Shown here: in pieces, positions 23,811 to 31,331 of the stretch
Layout of the letters: every line of letters begins with the position of its first letter
How positions within the stretch are numbered: position 1 is the stretch's first letter
Source: Mesorhizobium sp.
GTDB taxonomy: Bacteria; Pseudomonadota; Alphaproteobacteria; Rhizobiales; Rhizobiaceae
Length of the DNA stretch: 33,293 bases
Direction: 5' to 3'
Assembly: GCF_004962925.1 (NCBI RefSeq)
Contig: NZ_SUEO01000038.1
Span: 1 to 33,293 of the forward strand
Position numbers and translations under genes: made by a program
Notes under the pieces: generated by a model
Databases searched by the model: none
What the model was told of the DNA's origin: nothing
What the model saw: the letters and a program-made list of their open reading frames with translations, nothing else

Positions 23811-25298
23811 ATGAACATATCTCATCAGGTGCTGGAGGACGATCAGGACACTGCCGACTTCCATAGGTTCTCCCACGGCTTGTATATCGGCGGCCAATGG
23901 CGGCAATCCGCCGACGGCAGGGAAATCCAGGTCGTGGACCCTTCCACGGAGGCGGTGATCGCCGCCGTTCCCGATGCGACGATCGAAGATGCCGCGGCCG
24001 CCGTGGAGGCTGCGGCCAAGGCCGCCGATGGCTGGCGCACAACGGCACCCCGCAAGCGGTCCGAAATCCTCAGACGTTGCTTCGAGCTGATAACGCAACG
24101 TTCCGAGACGCTGGCAACGCTGATCTCGCTGGAAAACGGCAAGGCACTCCGGGACGCGCGTGGCGAGATCGCCTATGCCGCGGAATTCTTTCGCTGGAAT
24201 GCCGAGGAAGCCGTGCGCATCACCGGTGAATTCGGGATGGCGCCTTCCGGCACGAACCGGATCGTGGTCGACTACGAGCCCATCGGCATCTGCATCCTTA
24301 TCACACCCTGGAACTTCCCTGCCGCCATGGCGACGCGCAAGATCGCGCCCGCCTTGGCTGCCGGGTGCACGGTAATTTTGAAGCCAGCCAGCGAGACCCC
24401 GCTCACCGCCTACGCGCTTGCCGCGCTCTACCAGGAAGCAGGCGTTCCGCCAGGCGTGGTGAACGTTCTGACAACCTCCAATCCCGGCCCTGTGACGGCC
24501 GCGATGCTGGCCGATCCGCGGGTGCGGAAACTCTCCTTTACCGGCTCGACGGGTGTCGGGCGCGTTCTGCTGGCCGAGGCCGCAAAGCACGTGGTTTCGT
24601 GTTCGATGGAGCTTGGCGGCAACGCGCCATTCCTTGTGTTCGACGACGCGGACCTCGACGCGGCGGTCGATGGGGCGATGGTGGCGAAGATGCGCAACGC
24701 CGGCGAGGCCTGCACGGCCGCAAACCGCATCTATGTCCAGTCCGGCGTTTACGATGCCTTTGGCGAAAGCCTCGCCAGGCGGATGTCGGCACTCAAGATC
24801 GGCGCTGGTACGGACGCGGCCACGGAGTGCGGGCCGATGATCACCAGGAAGGCCGTCGACAAGATCGACCGTCTGGTCAACGATGCTGTCGCCCGCGGCG
24901 CGCGGGTGCTGTGCGGGGGCAAGGCAGGCTCGGGAACGGGATATTACTATCCGCCGACCGTGCTCTGCGACGTCCCGGCCGAGGCTGAGATGGCGCATGA
25001 GGAAATTTTCGGGCCGGTGGCGCCAATCTCGAGATTCGAAACGGAAGCCGACGTCATCGCGCGCGCCAACGACACCGAATACGGTCTTGCCGCCTACATC
25101 TACACGCGCGATCTTGCGCGTGGAATGCGGGTGGCATCCAAGATCGAAGCCGGGATGATCGCTCTCAACCGCGGCTTGATGTCCGATCCGGCAGCACCCT
25201 TCGGCGGGGTAAAGCAGAGCGGCCTCGGCCGCGAAGGCGGACAGCATCACGGCATTGCCGAGTTCATGGAGGCGAAATACCTCGCCATCAGCATCTGA
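23811..25298 (+). CDS. Aldehyde dehydrogenase, succinate-semialdehyde dehydrogenase type
   Basis: The product is 495 residues of the ALDH superfamily, closest in appearance to GabD-type enzymes, oxidising a semialdehyde to a dicarboxylate with NAD(P)+. Visible are Asn168 in Ile-Thr-Pro-Trp-Asn-Phe-Pro, Phe-Thr-Gly-Ser-Thr-Gly-Val-Gly at 243-250, the general base Glu267 in Met-Glu-Leu-Gly-Gly-Asn-Ala, and the catalytic Cys301 in Gly-Glu-Ala-Cys-Thr-Ala-Ala-Asn-Arg. The C-terminus has Pro-Phe-Gly-Gly-Val-Lys-Gln-Ser-Gly. It starts 18 bases after the alcohol dehydrogenase stop with GAGGAG upstream, and the hydrolase follows after 11 bases, so the three are one operon. Substrate assignment to succinate semialdehyde is by family resemblance only. 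Confidence 0.9.
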   Translation: MNISHQVLEDDQDTADFHRFSHGLYIGGQWRQSADGREIQVVDPSTEAVIAAVPDATIEDAAAAVEAAAKAADGWRTTAPRKRSEILRRCFELITQRSETLATLISLENGKALRDARGEIAYAAEFFRWNAEEAVRITGEFGMAPSGTNRIVVDYEPIGICILITPWNFPAAMATRKIAPALAAGCTVILKPASETPLTAYALAALYQEAGVPPGVVNVLTTSNPGPVTAAMLADPRVRKLSFTGSTGVGRVLLAEAAKHVVSCSMELGGNAPFLVFDDADLDAAVDGAMVAKMRNAGEACTAANRIYVQSGVYDAFGESLARRMSALKIGAGTDAATECGPMITRKAVDKIDRLVNDAVARGARVLCGGKAGSGTGYYYPPTVLCDVPAEAEMAHEEIFGPVAPISRFETEADVIARANDTEYGLAAYIYTRDLARGMRVASKIEAGMIALNRGLMSDPAAPFGGVKQSGLGREGGQHHGIAEFMEAKYLAISI

Positions 25299-25309
25299 GC
25301 GGAGGAAGG

Positions 25310-26134
25310 GTGCAAAACGATCCGTTTCGCATCCGCGACCACGTCGCGGATTTTGACAAAATCGTGCAGGACATCGTTCACCGCAGCGAGGCCGTTCGCG
25401 CAACCATTCCAATGACTGCGGACGTTGCCTACGGGCCGAATCAGACCGAAACCATCGACCTGTTCTTTCCCTCGGGCAAAAGAAGCGGCCTGCCGGTGCA
25501 CATGTTTATCCATGGCGGCTACTGGAGGATGTTCTCCAAGCGCGACTACTCATACGTCGCGACGACGATTACCCAAGCCGGTGCGATTGCCGTCATCGTC
25601 GACTATGCTCTGATGCCCAAGGTCAGAATGGCGACGATCGTCGACCAGGTGCGCCGTGCCAAGCAGTGGGTTCTGGCCCATATCGCCGACCATGGCGGAA
25701 ACCCGGCAGAACTGACTGTCAGCGGTCATTCGGCCGGAGCACATCTTTCAACGTTTCTGTTCAACAGCGAGAATACCCCTTCGAATGTGCGGGCAGCTCT
25801 TCTGCTCGGCGGGCTCTACGATTTGAAACCGCTCCAGAACTCCTTTCTCGCCAACGAGATCGGAATCACCGATGAGGAAGTCACCTTGTTCACACCGCTT
25901 GCCTATCGGCATGATCCTCAAACCAAGGCGATGGTTCTGGTCGGAGCCAATGAGACGCCGCCTTTCCATCAGCAGGCAGATCGATTCAAACAGAACCTGC
26001 TAAAGCGGGGTTCGCCGGTAACGTCGCTTGTTCTCACGAACCGCAACCACATGGACAGCGTCAGAGATCTCGGCGTGCCTGAGAGCCAGGCGGGTGATTG
26101 CCTGACGAAACTGATTGCCAACGGCAGCTGGTAA
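25310..26134 (+). CDS. Alpha/beta hydrolase (arylformamidase/carboxylesterase-like)
   Basis: The product is 274 residues. The oxyanion motif His-Gly-Gly-Tyr-Trp is at 68-72, the nucleophile is Ser141 in Gly-His-Ser-Ala-Gly, and His247 in Asn-His-Met-Asp-Ser is the probable catalytic base; the acid may be Glu215. This combination is found in the kynurenine-formamidase-like and esterase branch of the alpha/beta hydrolases. A GTG start at 25310 is supported by GGAGGAAGG directly before it. It is the third gene of the dehydrogenase operon and would most simply open an ester, lactone or amide to release the hydroxy acid used by the other two enzymes. It has no signal peptide, so it acts in the cytoplasm. 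Confidence 0.85.
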   Translation: MQNDPFRIRDHVADFDKIVQDIVHRSEAVRATIPMTADVAYGPNQTETIDLFFPSGKRSGLPVHMFIHGGYWRMFSKRDYSYVATTITQAGAIAVIVDYALMPKVRMATIVDQVRRAKQWVLAHIADHGGNPAELTVSGHSAGAHLSTFLFNSENTPSNVRAALLLGGLYDLKPLQNSFLANEIGITDEEVTLFTPLAYRHDPQTKAMVLVGANETPPFHQQADRFKQNLLKRGSPVTSLVLTNRNHMDSVRDLGVPESQAGDCLTKLIANGSW

Positions 26135-26263
26135 CCCGCCCTGCAGACATGCCAGCCATCACCTACGGCGGCTTAACCGCAATGCCGTCTGCGTCCACTC
26201 GGGTACCGGCGAGTCTCCAGGAGAGCATCCCGGAACCTGAGCCGTTCGGTATGAACTCTTGCG

Positions 26264-27343
26264 TTAAATATCGATGCGCTGCTCGGTGTCCGGATCGAAC
26301 AGGTTGATGCTCGCCGGATCGACGGTAAGAAAGATTGCATCGTTTCGTTGGCCGGCAAACCTCGGCGGCACGCGCGCCGTGACCGAGCGATCGCCAACCT
26401 GCACGGTCACCATGGTTTCGGGCCCGGTAGGCTCCACCACATCGATCACGCCGGTCACCGAAGCCTGATCGCGCGCAGCTACCTTCAGTTCCTCAGGCCG
26501 CATGCCAAGGATCACTGGACGCTCGGAGATTTCCGCCGGATTGCCGGCCAGCAGCGCGATCGATACGCCGCTCGCTTCGAAACGGACACCGTCCGCGTCC
26601 CGAACCACTTGTCCAGGAAGGAAGTTCATTGCCGGAGATCCGATGAAACTTGCCACGAACATGTTGGCGGGCCGTTCATAGATAGTGCGCGGATCGGCCA
26701 ATTGCTGGATGTAGCCGCCCTTCATCACCGCCACCTTGGTGCCCAGCGTCATCGCCTCGATCTGATCATGCGTGACATAGACGATGCTCGTGCCGAGACG
26801 CTCGTGCAGGCGCTTGATCTCCGTGCGCATTTCCACACGAAGCTTGGCATCGAGATTGGACAGCGGCTCGTCGAAGAGGAACAGCTCTGGGTCGCGCACG
26901 ATCGCTCGGCCCATCGCAACGCGCTGCCGCTGGCCGCCCGATAGGTTCGCGGGGCGCCGGTCGAGCAGATGGGAGATTTGCAGCAGTCGCGCGGCGTCTT
27001 CGACGGCACGCTTGCGTTTGTCGGCGTCCACGCCACGCATTTCCAGCCCGAAGCCGATGTTTCTCGCGACCGACATGGTGGGGTAAAGTGCGTAGGATTG
27101 AAACACCATCGCGATATTGCGGTCCTTGGGTGCAAGGTCCACGACCGAGCGTCCGCCGATCAGGATGTCACCGCCGGACGTGTCGTCGAGGCCGGCAATC
27201 ATGTTGAGCAAGATCGACTTGCCGCATCCGGACGGCCCGAGCAGAACCAGGAAGCCCCCGTCCTCGAGCTCGATGTCGATGCCGTGAAGAACCTGTACGG
27301 AGCCGTAGGCTTTGCGCACGTCCTTGATGGAAAGTGTCGCCAT
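26264..27343 (-). CDS. ugpC: Sugar ABC transporter ATPase (MalK/UgpC type)
   Basis: The product is 359 residues. Walker A is Gly-Pro-Ser-Gly-Cys-Gly-Lys-Ser at 36-43, followed by Ile44 where most relatives have Thr; the signature Leu-Ser-Gly-Gly-Gln-Arg-Gln-Arg, Walker B Leu-Phe-Leu-Phe-Asp-Glu-Pro and switch His in Tyr-Val-Thr-His-Asp-Gln are intact. The C-terminal ~120 residues form the regulatory TOBE domain of MalK-like ATPases. It drives carbohydrate import with the two permeases encoded just upstream, ten bases apart. AGGAG lies seven bases before the ATG. It ends the transporter operon and converges on the hydrolase gene, with 129 bases between them in which I see no clear terminator. 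Confidence 0.92.
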   Translation of the reverse strand: MATLSIKDVRKAYGSVQVLHGIDIELEDGGFLVLLGPSGCGKSILLNMIAGLDDTSGGDILIGGRSVVDLAPKDRNIAMVFQSYALYPTMSVARNIGFGLEMRGVDADKRKRAVEDAARLLQISHLLDRRPANLSGGQRQRVAMGRAIVRDPELFLFDEPLSNLDAKLRVEMRTEIKRLHERLGTSIVYVTHDQIEAMTLGTKVAVMKGGYIQQLADPRTIYERPANMFVASFIGSPAMNFLPGQVVRDADGVRFEASGVSIALLAGNPAEISERPVILGMRPEELKVAARDQASVTGVIDVVEPTGPETMVTVQVGDRSVTARVPPRFAGQRNDAIFLTVDPASINLFDPDTEQRIDI

Positions 27344-27353
27344 GTGAGCACTC

Positions 27354-28199
27354 CTAACCTTTGACGGCGCCGGCGGTCAGCCCCTGAACCATGGTTCGCT
27401 GGACGATAGCGAAGAGAACGATGACCGGGATGATGCTGAGGATGCCGCCTGCCGCCAAAACGCCCCAAGGAAGCTGGAACTCACCGACCATCAGTTGCAG
27501 GCCCACGGGCCAGGTGCGAGACCCCTGTCCGGTCGTCAGCATCAGGGCGAACAGGAACTCGTTCCAGGCCGCGATGGCAATGAACACCGAACTTGCGACC
27601 AGGCCGTTCCGCGCAAGGGGCATGACGATACGGACCATAGCGCCAAGCCTTGTCGAACCGTCGATGCGTGCCGCGCTCTCGAGTTCCTTAGGTGCGGAAT
27701 CAAAGAACCCTTTGAGCATCCACACGAACAGCGGCAGCAGGAAACTCGTATAGGCAAGCGCTAGGCCGAAACGACTGTCTACGAGCCCCACACCGCGCAT
27801 AACGACATAAAGGGGAATGATCATCATGACTGCCGGGAACATGCGAACGACAAGATAGCCGAGCATGAGCTGATCTCGGCCTCGAAACGCAAAGCGAGAA
27901 AATGCATAGGCGGCCAACGTACCTGTGACGACGCAGATCGTCACCGTCAGCAAGGTGACGACGAGGCTGTTGCTTATCAGCCGGGGAAAGCCGGACTGCG
28001 TCCAGATGGCGACATAATTGTCGAAGGTGATGCGGCTCGGTATGTACTGCATCGTCTGGGTGACGATGTCGGCCTCATATTTGAGCGATGTCAGGAACAT
28101 CCAGATCATCGGGCCGATGCAGAATACCGAGAGGCTCACAAGCACGACGTAGGTGCCGATGTTCGCAATCATCCGCCGGTGACGTTTGCTTTCGATCAT
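27354..28199 (-). CDS. Sugar ABC transporter permease (MalG type)
   Basis: The product is 281 residues with six membrane segments. The cytoplasmic EAA loop, which contacts the ATPase, is visible as ESAARIDGSTRLGAMVRIV followed by Met-Pro-Leu-Ala. The C-terminus Val-Gln-Gly-Leu-Thr-Ala-Gly-Ala-Val-Lys-Gly is the standard ending of MalG-type CUT1 permeases. The start at 28199 is chosen because AGGAA lies eight bases upstream and the first permease stops four bases earlier; the frame to 28247 overlaps that gene. It pairs with the preceding permease to form the channel. Confidence 0.92.
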   Translation of the reverse strand: MIESKRHRRMIANIGTYVVLVSLSVFCIGPMIWMFLTSLKYEADIVTQTMQYIPSRITFDNYVAIWTQSGFPRLISNSLVVTLLTVTICVVTGTLAAYAFSRFAFRGRDQLMLGYLVVRMFPAVMMIIPLYVVMRGVGLVDSRFGLALAYTSFLLPLFVWMLKGFFDSAPKELESAARIDGSTRLGAMVRIVMPLARNGLVASSVFIAIAAWNEFLFALMLTTGQGSRTWPVGLQLMVGEFQLPWGVLAAGGILSIIPVIVLFAIVQRTMVQGLTAGAVKG

Positions 28200-28203
28200 C
28201 GTT

Positions 28204-29124
28204 CTATTCCTTGGTAATCCTGGACATGCGGATGTATGCGACCGCAAAGATCATCAGGATGACGAACATCACCACCGACAGGGCGGATGCGTAGCCGAAG
28301 TTGAATTCCTTGTAGGCAGTCTGGAAGGCGTACAGCGACAACACCTGCGTGGCATCTCCCGGTCCGCCACCGGTGAGAATGAGGAGCAGATCCGGCGAAT
28401 TGACCAGACTGATGACGCGCAGGATCACAGCTGCCGCAATGACGGTCTTGAGCATCGGCAGGGTGATCAGCCTGAGCTGCGCAGCCACGCCCGCGCCATC
28501 CACCGCAGCTGCCTTATAAAGGTCCTCGGGAATAGACTTCAGACCCGCAAGCAGCAGCAGCGCGAAGAAAGGAAAACCATGCCAGGCCTCGACCAGAATG
28601 GTCGCCGCAAGGGCAGCGTCGGGGTCCGCAAACCACGCCTTGTATGTCTGCAGGACGCCCACGCGCACCAGAATGTCGTTGATGACCCCAAGCCGCGGAT
28701 CGAGCAGCAGAGCCCACATATGACCCGCTACGACATTGGGCAGGAAATAGGGAAGCAGGATCAGCACGGCGAAAATCTTCGTGCCCGGCAGGTCCCTGTT
28801 GAGCGCCGTCGCGGTGAGAAGGCCAAGCGCCAGCTCCAGCACGACCGCGGCGGTGACCCACACCACCGTATTCTTCAGCGCGATCCAGAAAACCGGGTCG
28901 GACCACATTGCCGCATAGTGCTTGAACCCGACCCAACCATCGAGCCCGGGACGCGTCAGACGCATCTCGCGAAAGCTGATGGCCATGCCGTAAAGGGTCG
29001 GATAAGCGATCACAAGAAGGATCAGGACGAGGCTCGGAAGGAGCAGCAAATACATCCAGTATCGGGTCTCGGACAGTTCGCCGAGGGCCCGGAAAGGCAG
29101 GTATCTGCTCGCGCTTGAAGTCAT
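28204..29124 (-). CDS. Sugar ABC transporter permease (MalF type)
   Basis: The product is about 306 residues with six membrane segments after a short polar N-terminus. Tyr-Leu-Leu-Leu-Leu-Pro-Ser-Leu-Val-Leu-Ile in the first segment and the loop LYKAAAVDGAGVAAQLRLI, followed by Thr-Leu-Pro-Met-Leu, are typical of MalF/UgpA-type CUT1 permeases. Ile-Leu-Thr-Gly-Gly-Gly-Pro near the C-terminus also fits. The ATG at 29124 has GGAGATCC upstream and is preferred to an in-frame GTG at 29145. It follows the binding-protein gene after 76 bases and is four bases from the second permease. Confidence 0.9.
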   Translation of the reverse strand: MTSSASRYLPFRALGELSETRYWMYLLLLPSLVLILLVIAYPTLYGMAISFREMRLTRPGLDGWVGFKHYAAMWSDPVFWIALKNTVVWVTAAVVLELALGLLTATALNRDLPGTKIFAVLILLPYFLPNVVAGHMWALLLDPRLGVINDILVRVGVLQTYKAWFADPDAALAATILVEAWHGFPFFALLLLAGLKSIPEDLYKAAAVDGAGVAAQLRLITLPMLKTVIAAAVILRVISLVNSPDLLLILTGGGPGDATQVLSLYAFQTAYKEFNFGYASALSVVMFVILMIFAVAYIRMSRITKE

Positions 29125-29200
29125 GGATCTCCGGCGCGAAAGCACCGTCCCTTGGCGTAATGGGCGCGGCTGCGCGTCCGAGCCGCCGTACCGGACTATG

Positions 29201-30439
29201 TCAGCGAAGGGCAGCTTCGAGGCCCTGGGTCATGCGGTCCACAGCCTGTTCCGGCGTCGACTGACCCGTCAGCAACGACTGGAAAGCGGGATTGACGACA
29301 TTCTCGGACCAGCCCGCGGCGCCGACGAAATTGTTCGGCAGCCGCCCGAATTTGAGCGTTTCCACCGCCGCACCGTAGATTGGATTCCCGGTGATCCGCT
29401 GATCCTGCAACGCAGCGGTGGAGGCCGGAAAATAACCGGTCCCCTCGAGCAGGGCTATGGCAGCGTCCGTCTGGCCCCAGAAACTCACCCACTGCCAGGC
29501 AGCCTCGATATTGTCTTCCTTCATGATGCCGTTGCCGGCGTAGGCGACGCGAGCGACATGCGCCTTCGGACCAGCCGGCATGGGTGCGGTCGAGAATTGT
29601 TCGCCCTGCTTCATCGCGCCAGAGATTTCGTTCAGCGAACCGGTGTGATGCCACACCATTGCCGTCTGTCCGGTGCGGAACGCCTCCATGATCTGGCGGT
29701 AGCTGTCGTTTGGCGCGCTCGGCGGCACGACCTTTTCCTTCAGGAAGAGATCGGAATAGAACGTCACCGCCTCGATCGCCGCGGCCCTGTCGATGGCTGG
29801 CTGCCCGTCCTTGACGATCGGCGAGCCGAACGCCTCCATGACGTCGATGACATATTTAAACCCGCCGGCGCCGGCGCGCATGCCAAAGGCATACCTGCCC
29901 TTCGAAGGATCGGTCAGCTTGCGGCAGGCCTCCAGGAATTCATCGAAGTTCTTGGGTGGCCCTGCCAGTCCAGCCTCCTCGAAATAGTCGGTGCGGTAGT
30001 ACATCCAGTCGACGAAGGCGAAGGCGGGAACGGCATAGATCGCACCGTCACTGGAAAGCCCGGTCCAGCGGTTGTCGGGAAAGTTGGTCTTGCCGGCCCA
30101 GCCGTTCACGCGGTCGGTAAGGTCAATCAATCCCTCCATCGCGGTGAGGTCGGCGAATCGCTCGGCGATCACCATGGCGGTATCCGGACGCCCGCCAGCC
30201 AGCACCGCCGAAGAAACCTTGGCCATATATTCCGAGTTCGGGATGTTTTCCTGCGTCACCGCCACATCGGCATTCGCCGCCTGAAACAAGCCGATGATTT
30301 TGAGCAGGCTGGCCATTTCCGACTGGCTGGTAAAATGATGCCAGTAGCTGATGGCACTCGCGGCCCGGGCACCGCCGACGTGCCCCGCCATCGCAAGGGC
30401 CGCGGAACCGATGAGAAGCTGCCTCTTGTTCAACTGCAT
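29201..30439 (-). CDS. Sugar ABC transporter substrate-binding protein (family 1)
   Basis: The product is 412 residues of the family 1 extracellular solute-binding proteins. It starts with MQLNKRQLLIGSAALAMAG and an Ala-Arg-Ala cleavage region, an export signal with a Lys-Arg pair. The mature part begins Ile-Ser-Tyr-Trp-His-His-Phe, and Gly-Leu-Ser-Ser-Asp-Gly-Ala-Ile-Tyr-Ala-Val-Pro near residue 130 and Tyr-Ala-Gly-Asn-Gly-Ile near 295 are typical of CUT1 sugar binders. GGAGGAG lies six bases before the ATG. It heads the transporter operon and sits 120 bases downstream of the regulator gene, just below the palindrome at 30471-30482. The bound sugar or sugar acid is unknown. Confidence 0.92.
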   Translation of the reverse strand: MQLNKRQLLIGSAALAMAGHVGGARAASAISYWHHFTSQSEMASLLKIIGLFQAANADVAVTQENIPNSEYMAKVSSAVLAGGRPDTAMVIAERFADLTAMEGLIDLTDRVNGWAGKTNFPDNRWTGLSSDGAIYAVPAFAFVDWMYYRTDYFEEAGLAGPPKNFDEFLEACRKLTDPSKGRYAFGMRAGAGGFKYVIDVMEAFGSPIVKDGQPAIDRAAAIEAVTFYSDLFLKEKVVPPSAPNDSYRQIMEAFRTGQTAMVWHHTGSLNEISGAMKQGEQFSTAPMPAGPKAHVARVAYAGNGIMKEDNIEAAWQWVSFWGQTDAAIALLEGTGYFPASTAALQDQRITGNPIYGAAVETLKFGRLPNNFVGAAGWSENVVNPAFQSLLTGQSTPEQAVDRMTQGLEAALR

Positions 30440-30470
30440 GCGATCTCCTCCAAGATATCAGATCAATGCA

Positions 30471-30482
30471 CTGATCGATCAG
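30471..30482. promoter_or_regulatory. Operator palindrome upstream of the ABC transporter operon
   Basis: CTGATCGATCAG is a perfect 12-base palindrome located 32 bases upstream of the binding-protein start. The same motif with one base changed occurs in the other promoter of this cluster at 31287-31298. A further ATCAG half site lies at about 30457-30461. Position and repetition suggest binding by the adjacent GntR/FCD protein. Confidence 0.7.
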
Positions 30483-30559
30483 TTGGAGGTACCATCATTT
30501 CTCAAACCGCGCAACCGCGCTTGGGAGCTAACGGCAAACGAAGCGCGCGACTTGACCTG

Positions 30560-31249
30560 TCAGACGAGACCCAGGTTGCGCTGCATGGCCGCTTGGAAAT
30601 GCGCCTGCAGCATTGCTTCAGCGCTGTCTGCATTCCTGGTGCTGCAAGCCTCGAGGATGTCTAGATGCTCCTTGAGTGTCCGGATCATGATAGGCGAGGT
30701 GAACTTGCTGTCGAGCCGCAACAGACGCAGATAGTTGTGCATGCGCCGATAGGTGCTATCGATCAGCGGATTGCGCAGCGCACCGATAATTGCGCCGTGA
30801 AGTTCTCTCTCCAGCGCATCCATCTCCTCCAGTTGCTCCTTCCCGACACCTTCTCGCTCCACGCGCCGAACCAGGCGGGAATGCCGCATTTCCAAGGTAT
30901 TCATGACAGCCTCGTCACCTTGCTCGGCAAAGACGCGTATTGCCGAACGCTCTATGATAGAGCGGAACTGGTAGGTGGCGCGCGTGAGCTCCATGCCGGG
31001 TCTTACGAACTGGATTCCGGAGCGCGGATGAATGGTGAGAATTCCCTCCGCCTCGAGCACGCGCAGAGCGTCGCGAAGCGGAGCGACGGGCACGTCGACA
31101 ATCGCGGACAGCTCGTTCTGCGAGATGAAAGCCCCGACCGGAACGCGCCTGTCGAACAAGCCTTCCAGGATTCGCTCATAGGCAACATCACTCATACGGG
31201 TGGCCGCCACCGGGGTGTGATGAGAGACGGATTTTGCTTTGCCCGCCAC
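30560..31249 (-). CDS. GntR-family regulator with FCD domain
   Basis: The product is about 229 residues, with a winged helix-turn-helix (Ile-Ser-Gln-Asn-Glu-Leu-Ser-Ala-Ile-Val-Asp-Val-Pro-Val-Ala-Pro-Leu-Arg-Asp-Ala) in the first 80 residues and a helical FCD domain after it. I place the start at a GTG at 31249, where GGAGG is eight bases upstream; a GTG at 31258 is too close to that site, and an ATG at 31195 would still keep the DNA-binding domain. It lies between the transporter operon (same strand) and the enolase-family gene (divergent) and is the obvious controller of both, through CTGAT-NN-ATCAG. Confidence 0.9.
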   Translation of the reverse strand: MAGKAKSVSHHTPVAATRMSDVAYERILEGLFDRRVPVGAFISQNELSAIVDVPVAPLRDALRVLEAEGILTIHPRSGIQFVRPGMELTRATYQFRSIIERSAIRVFAEQGDEAVMNTLEMRHSRLVRRVEREGVGKEQLEEMDALERELHGAIIGALRNPLIDSTYRRMHNYLRLLRLDSKFTSPIMIRTLKEHLDILEACSTRNADSAEAMLQAHFQAAMQRNLGLV

Positions 31250-31286
31250 TTGCGGCACCTCCGTTGGTTCGATATTAAGGCATTAT

Positions 31287-31298
31287 CTGATAGATCAG
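31287..31298. promoter_or_regulatory. Operator palindrome between the regulator and enolase-family gene
   Basis: CTGATAGATCAG differs at one central base from the palindrome at 30471-30482. It lies 38 bases from the regulator start and 34 bases from the enolase-family start, so one bound dimer could control both divergent promoters. A half site, CGATCAG, follows at about 31313-31319. Confidence 0.7.
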
Positions 31299-31331
31299 TA
31301 TACATTATTAAACGATCAGAAGGTCATTGTG

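Noticed and set aside
22473-25412. A 979-codon open frame antisense to the alcohol and aldehyde dehydrogenase genes
   Set aside because: It is rich in Arg, Gly, His and Ala, shows no domain or ribosome site, and mirrors two genes with clear catalytic motifs. Long antisense frames are common in high-GC DNA.
26135-26263. Possible small gene between the hydrolase and the ABC ATPase
   Set aside because: Short frames here have no ribosome site or recognisable features; the region is simply the gap between convergent genes.
28186-29118. A 310-codon plus-strand frame antisense to the first permease
   Set aside because: The composition is Gln/His/Arg-rich and soluble-looking; the opposite strand encodes a standard six-span permease.
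29123-30664. A 513-codon plus-strand frame antisense to the binding-protein gene
   Set aside because: It has no recognisable domain, and it spans a promoter region and parts of two real genes on the other strand.
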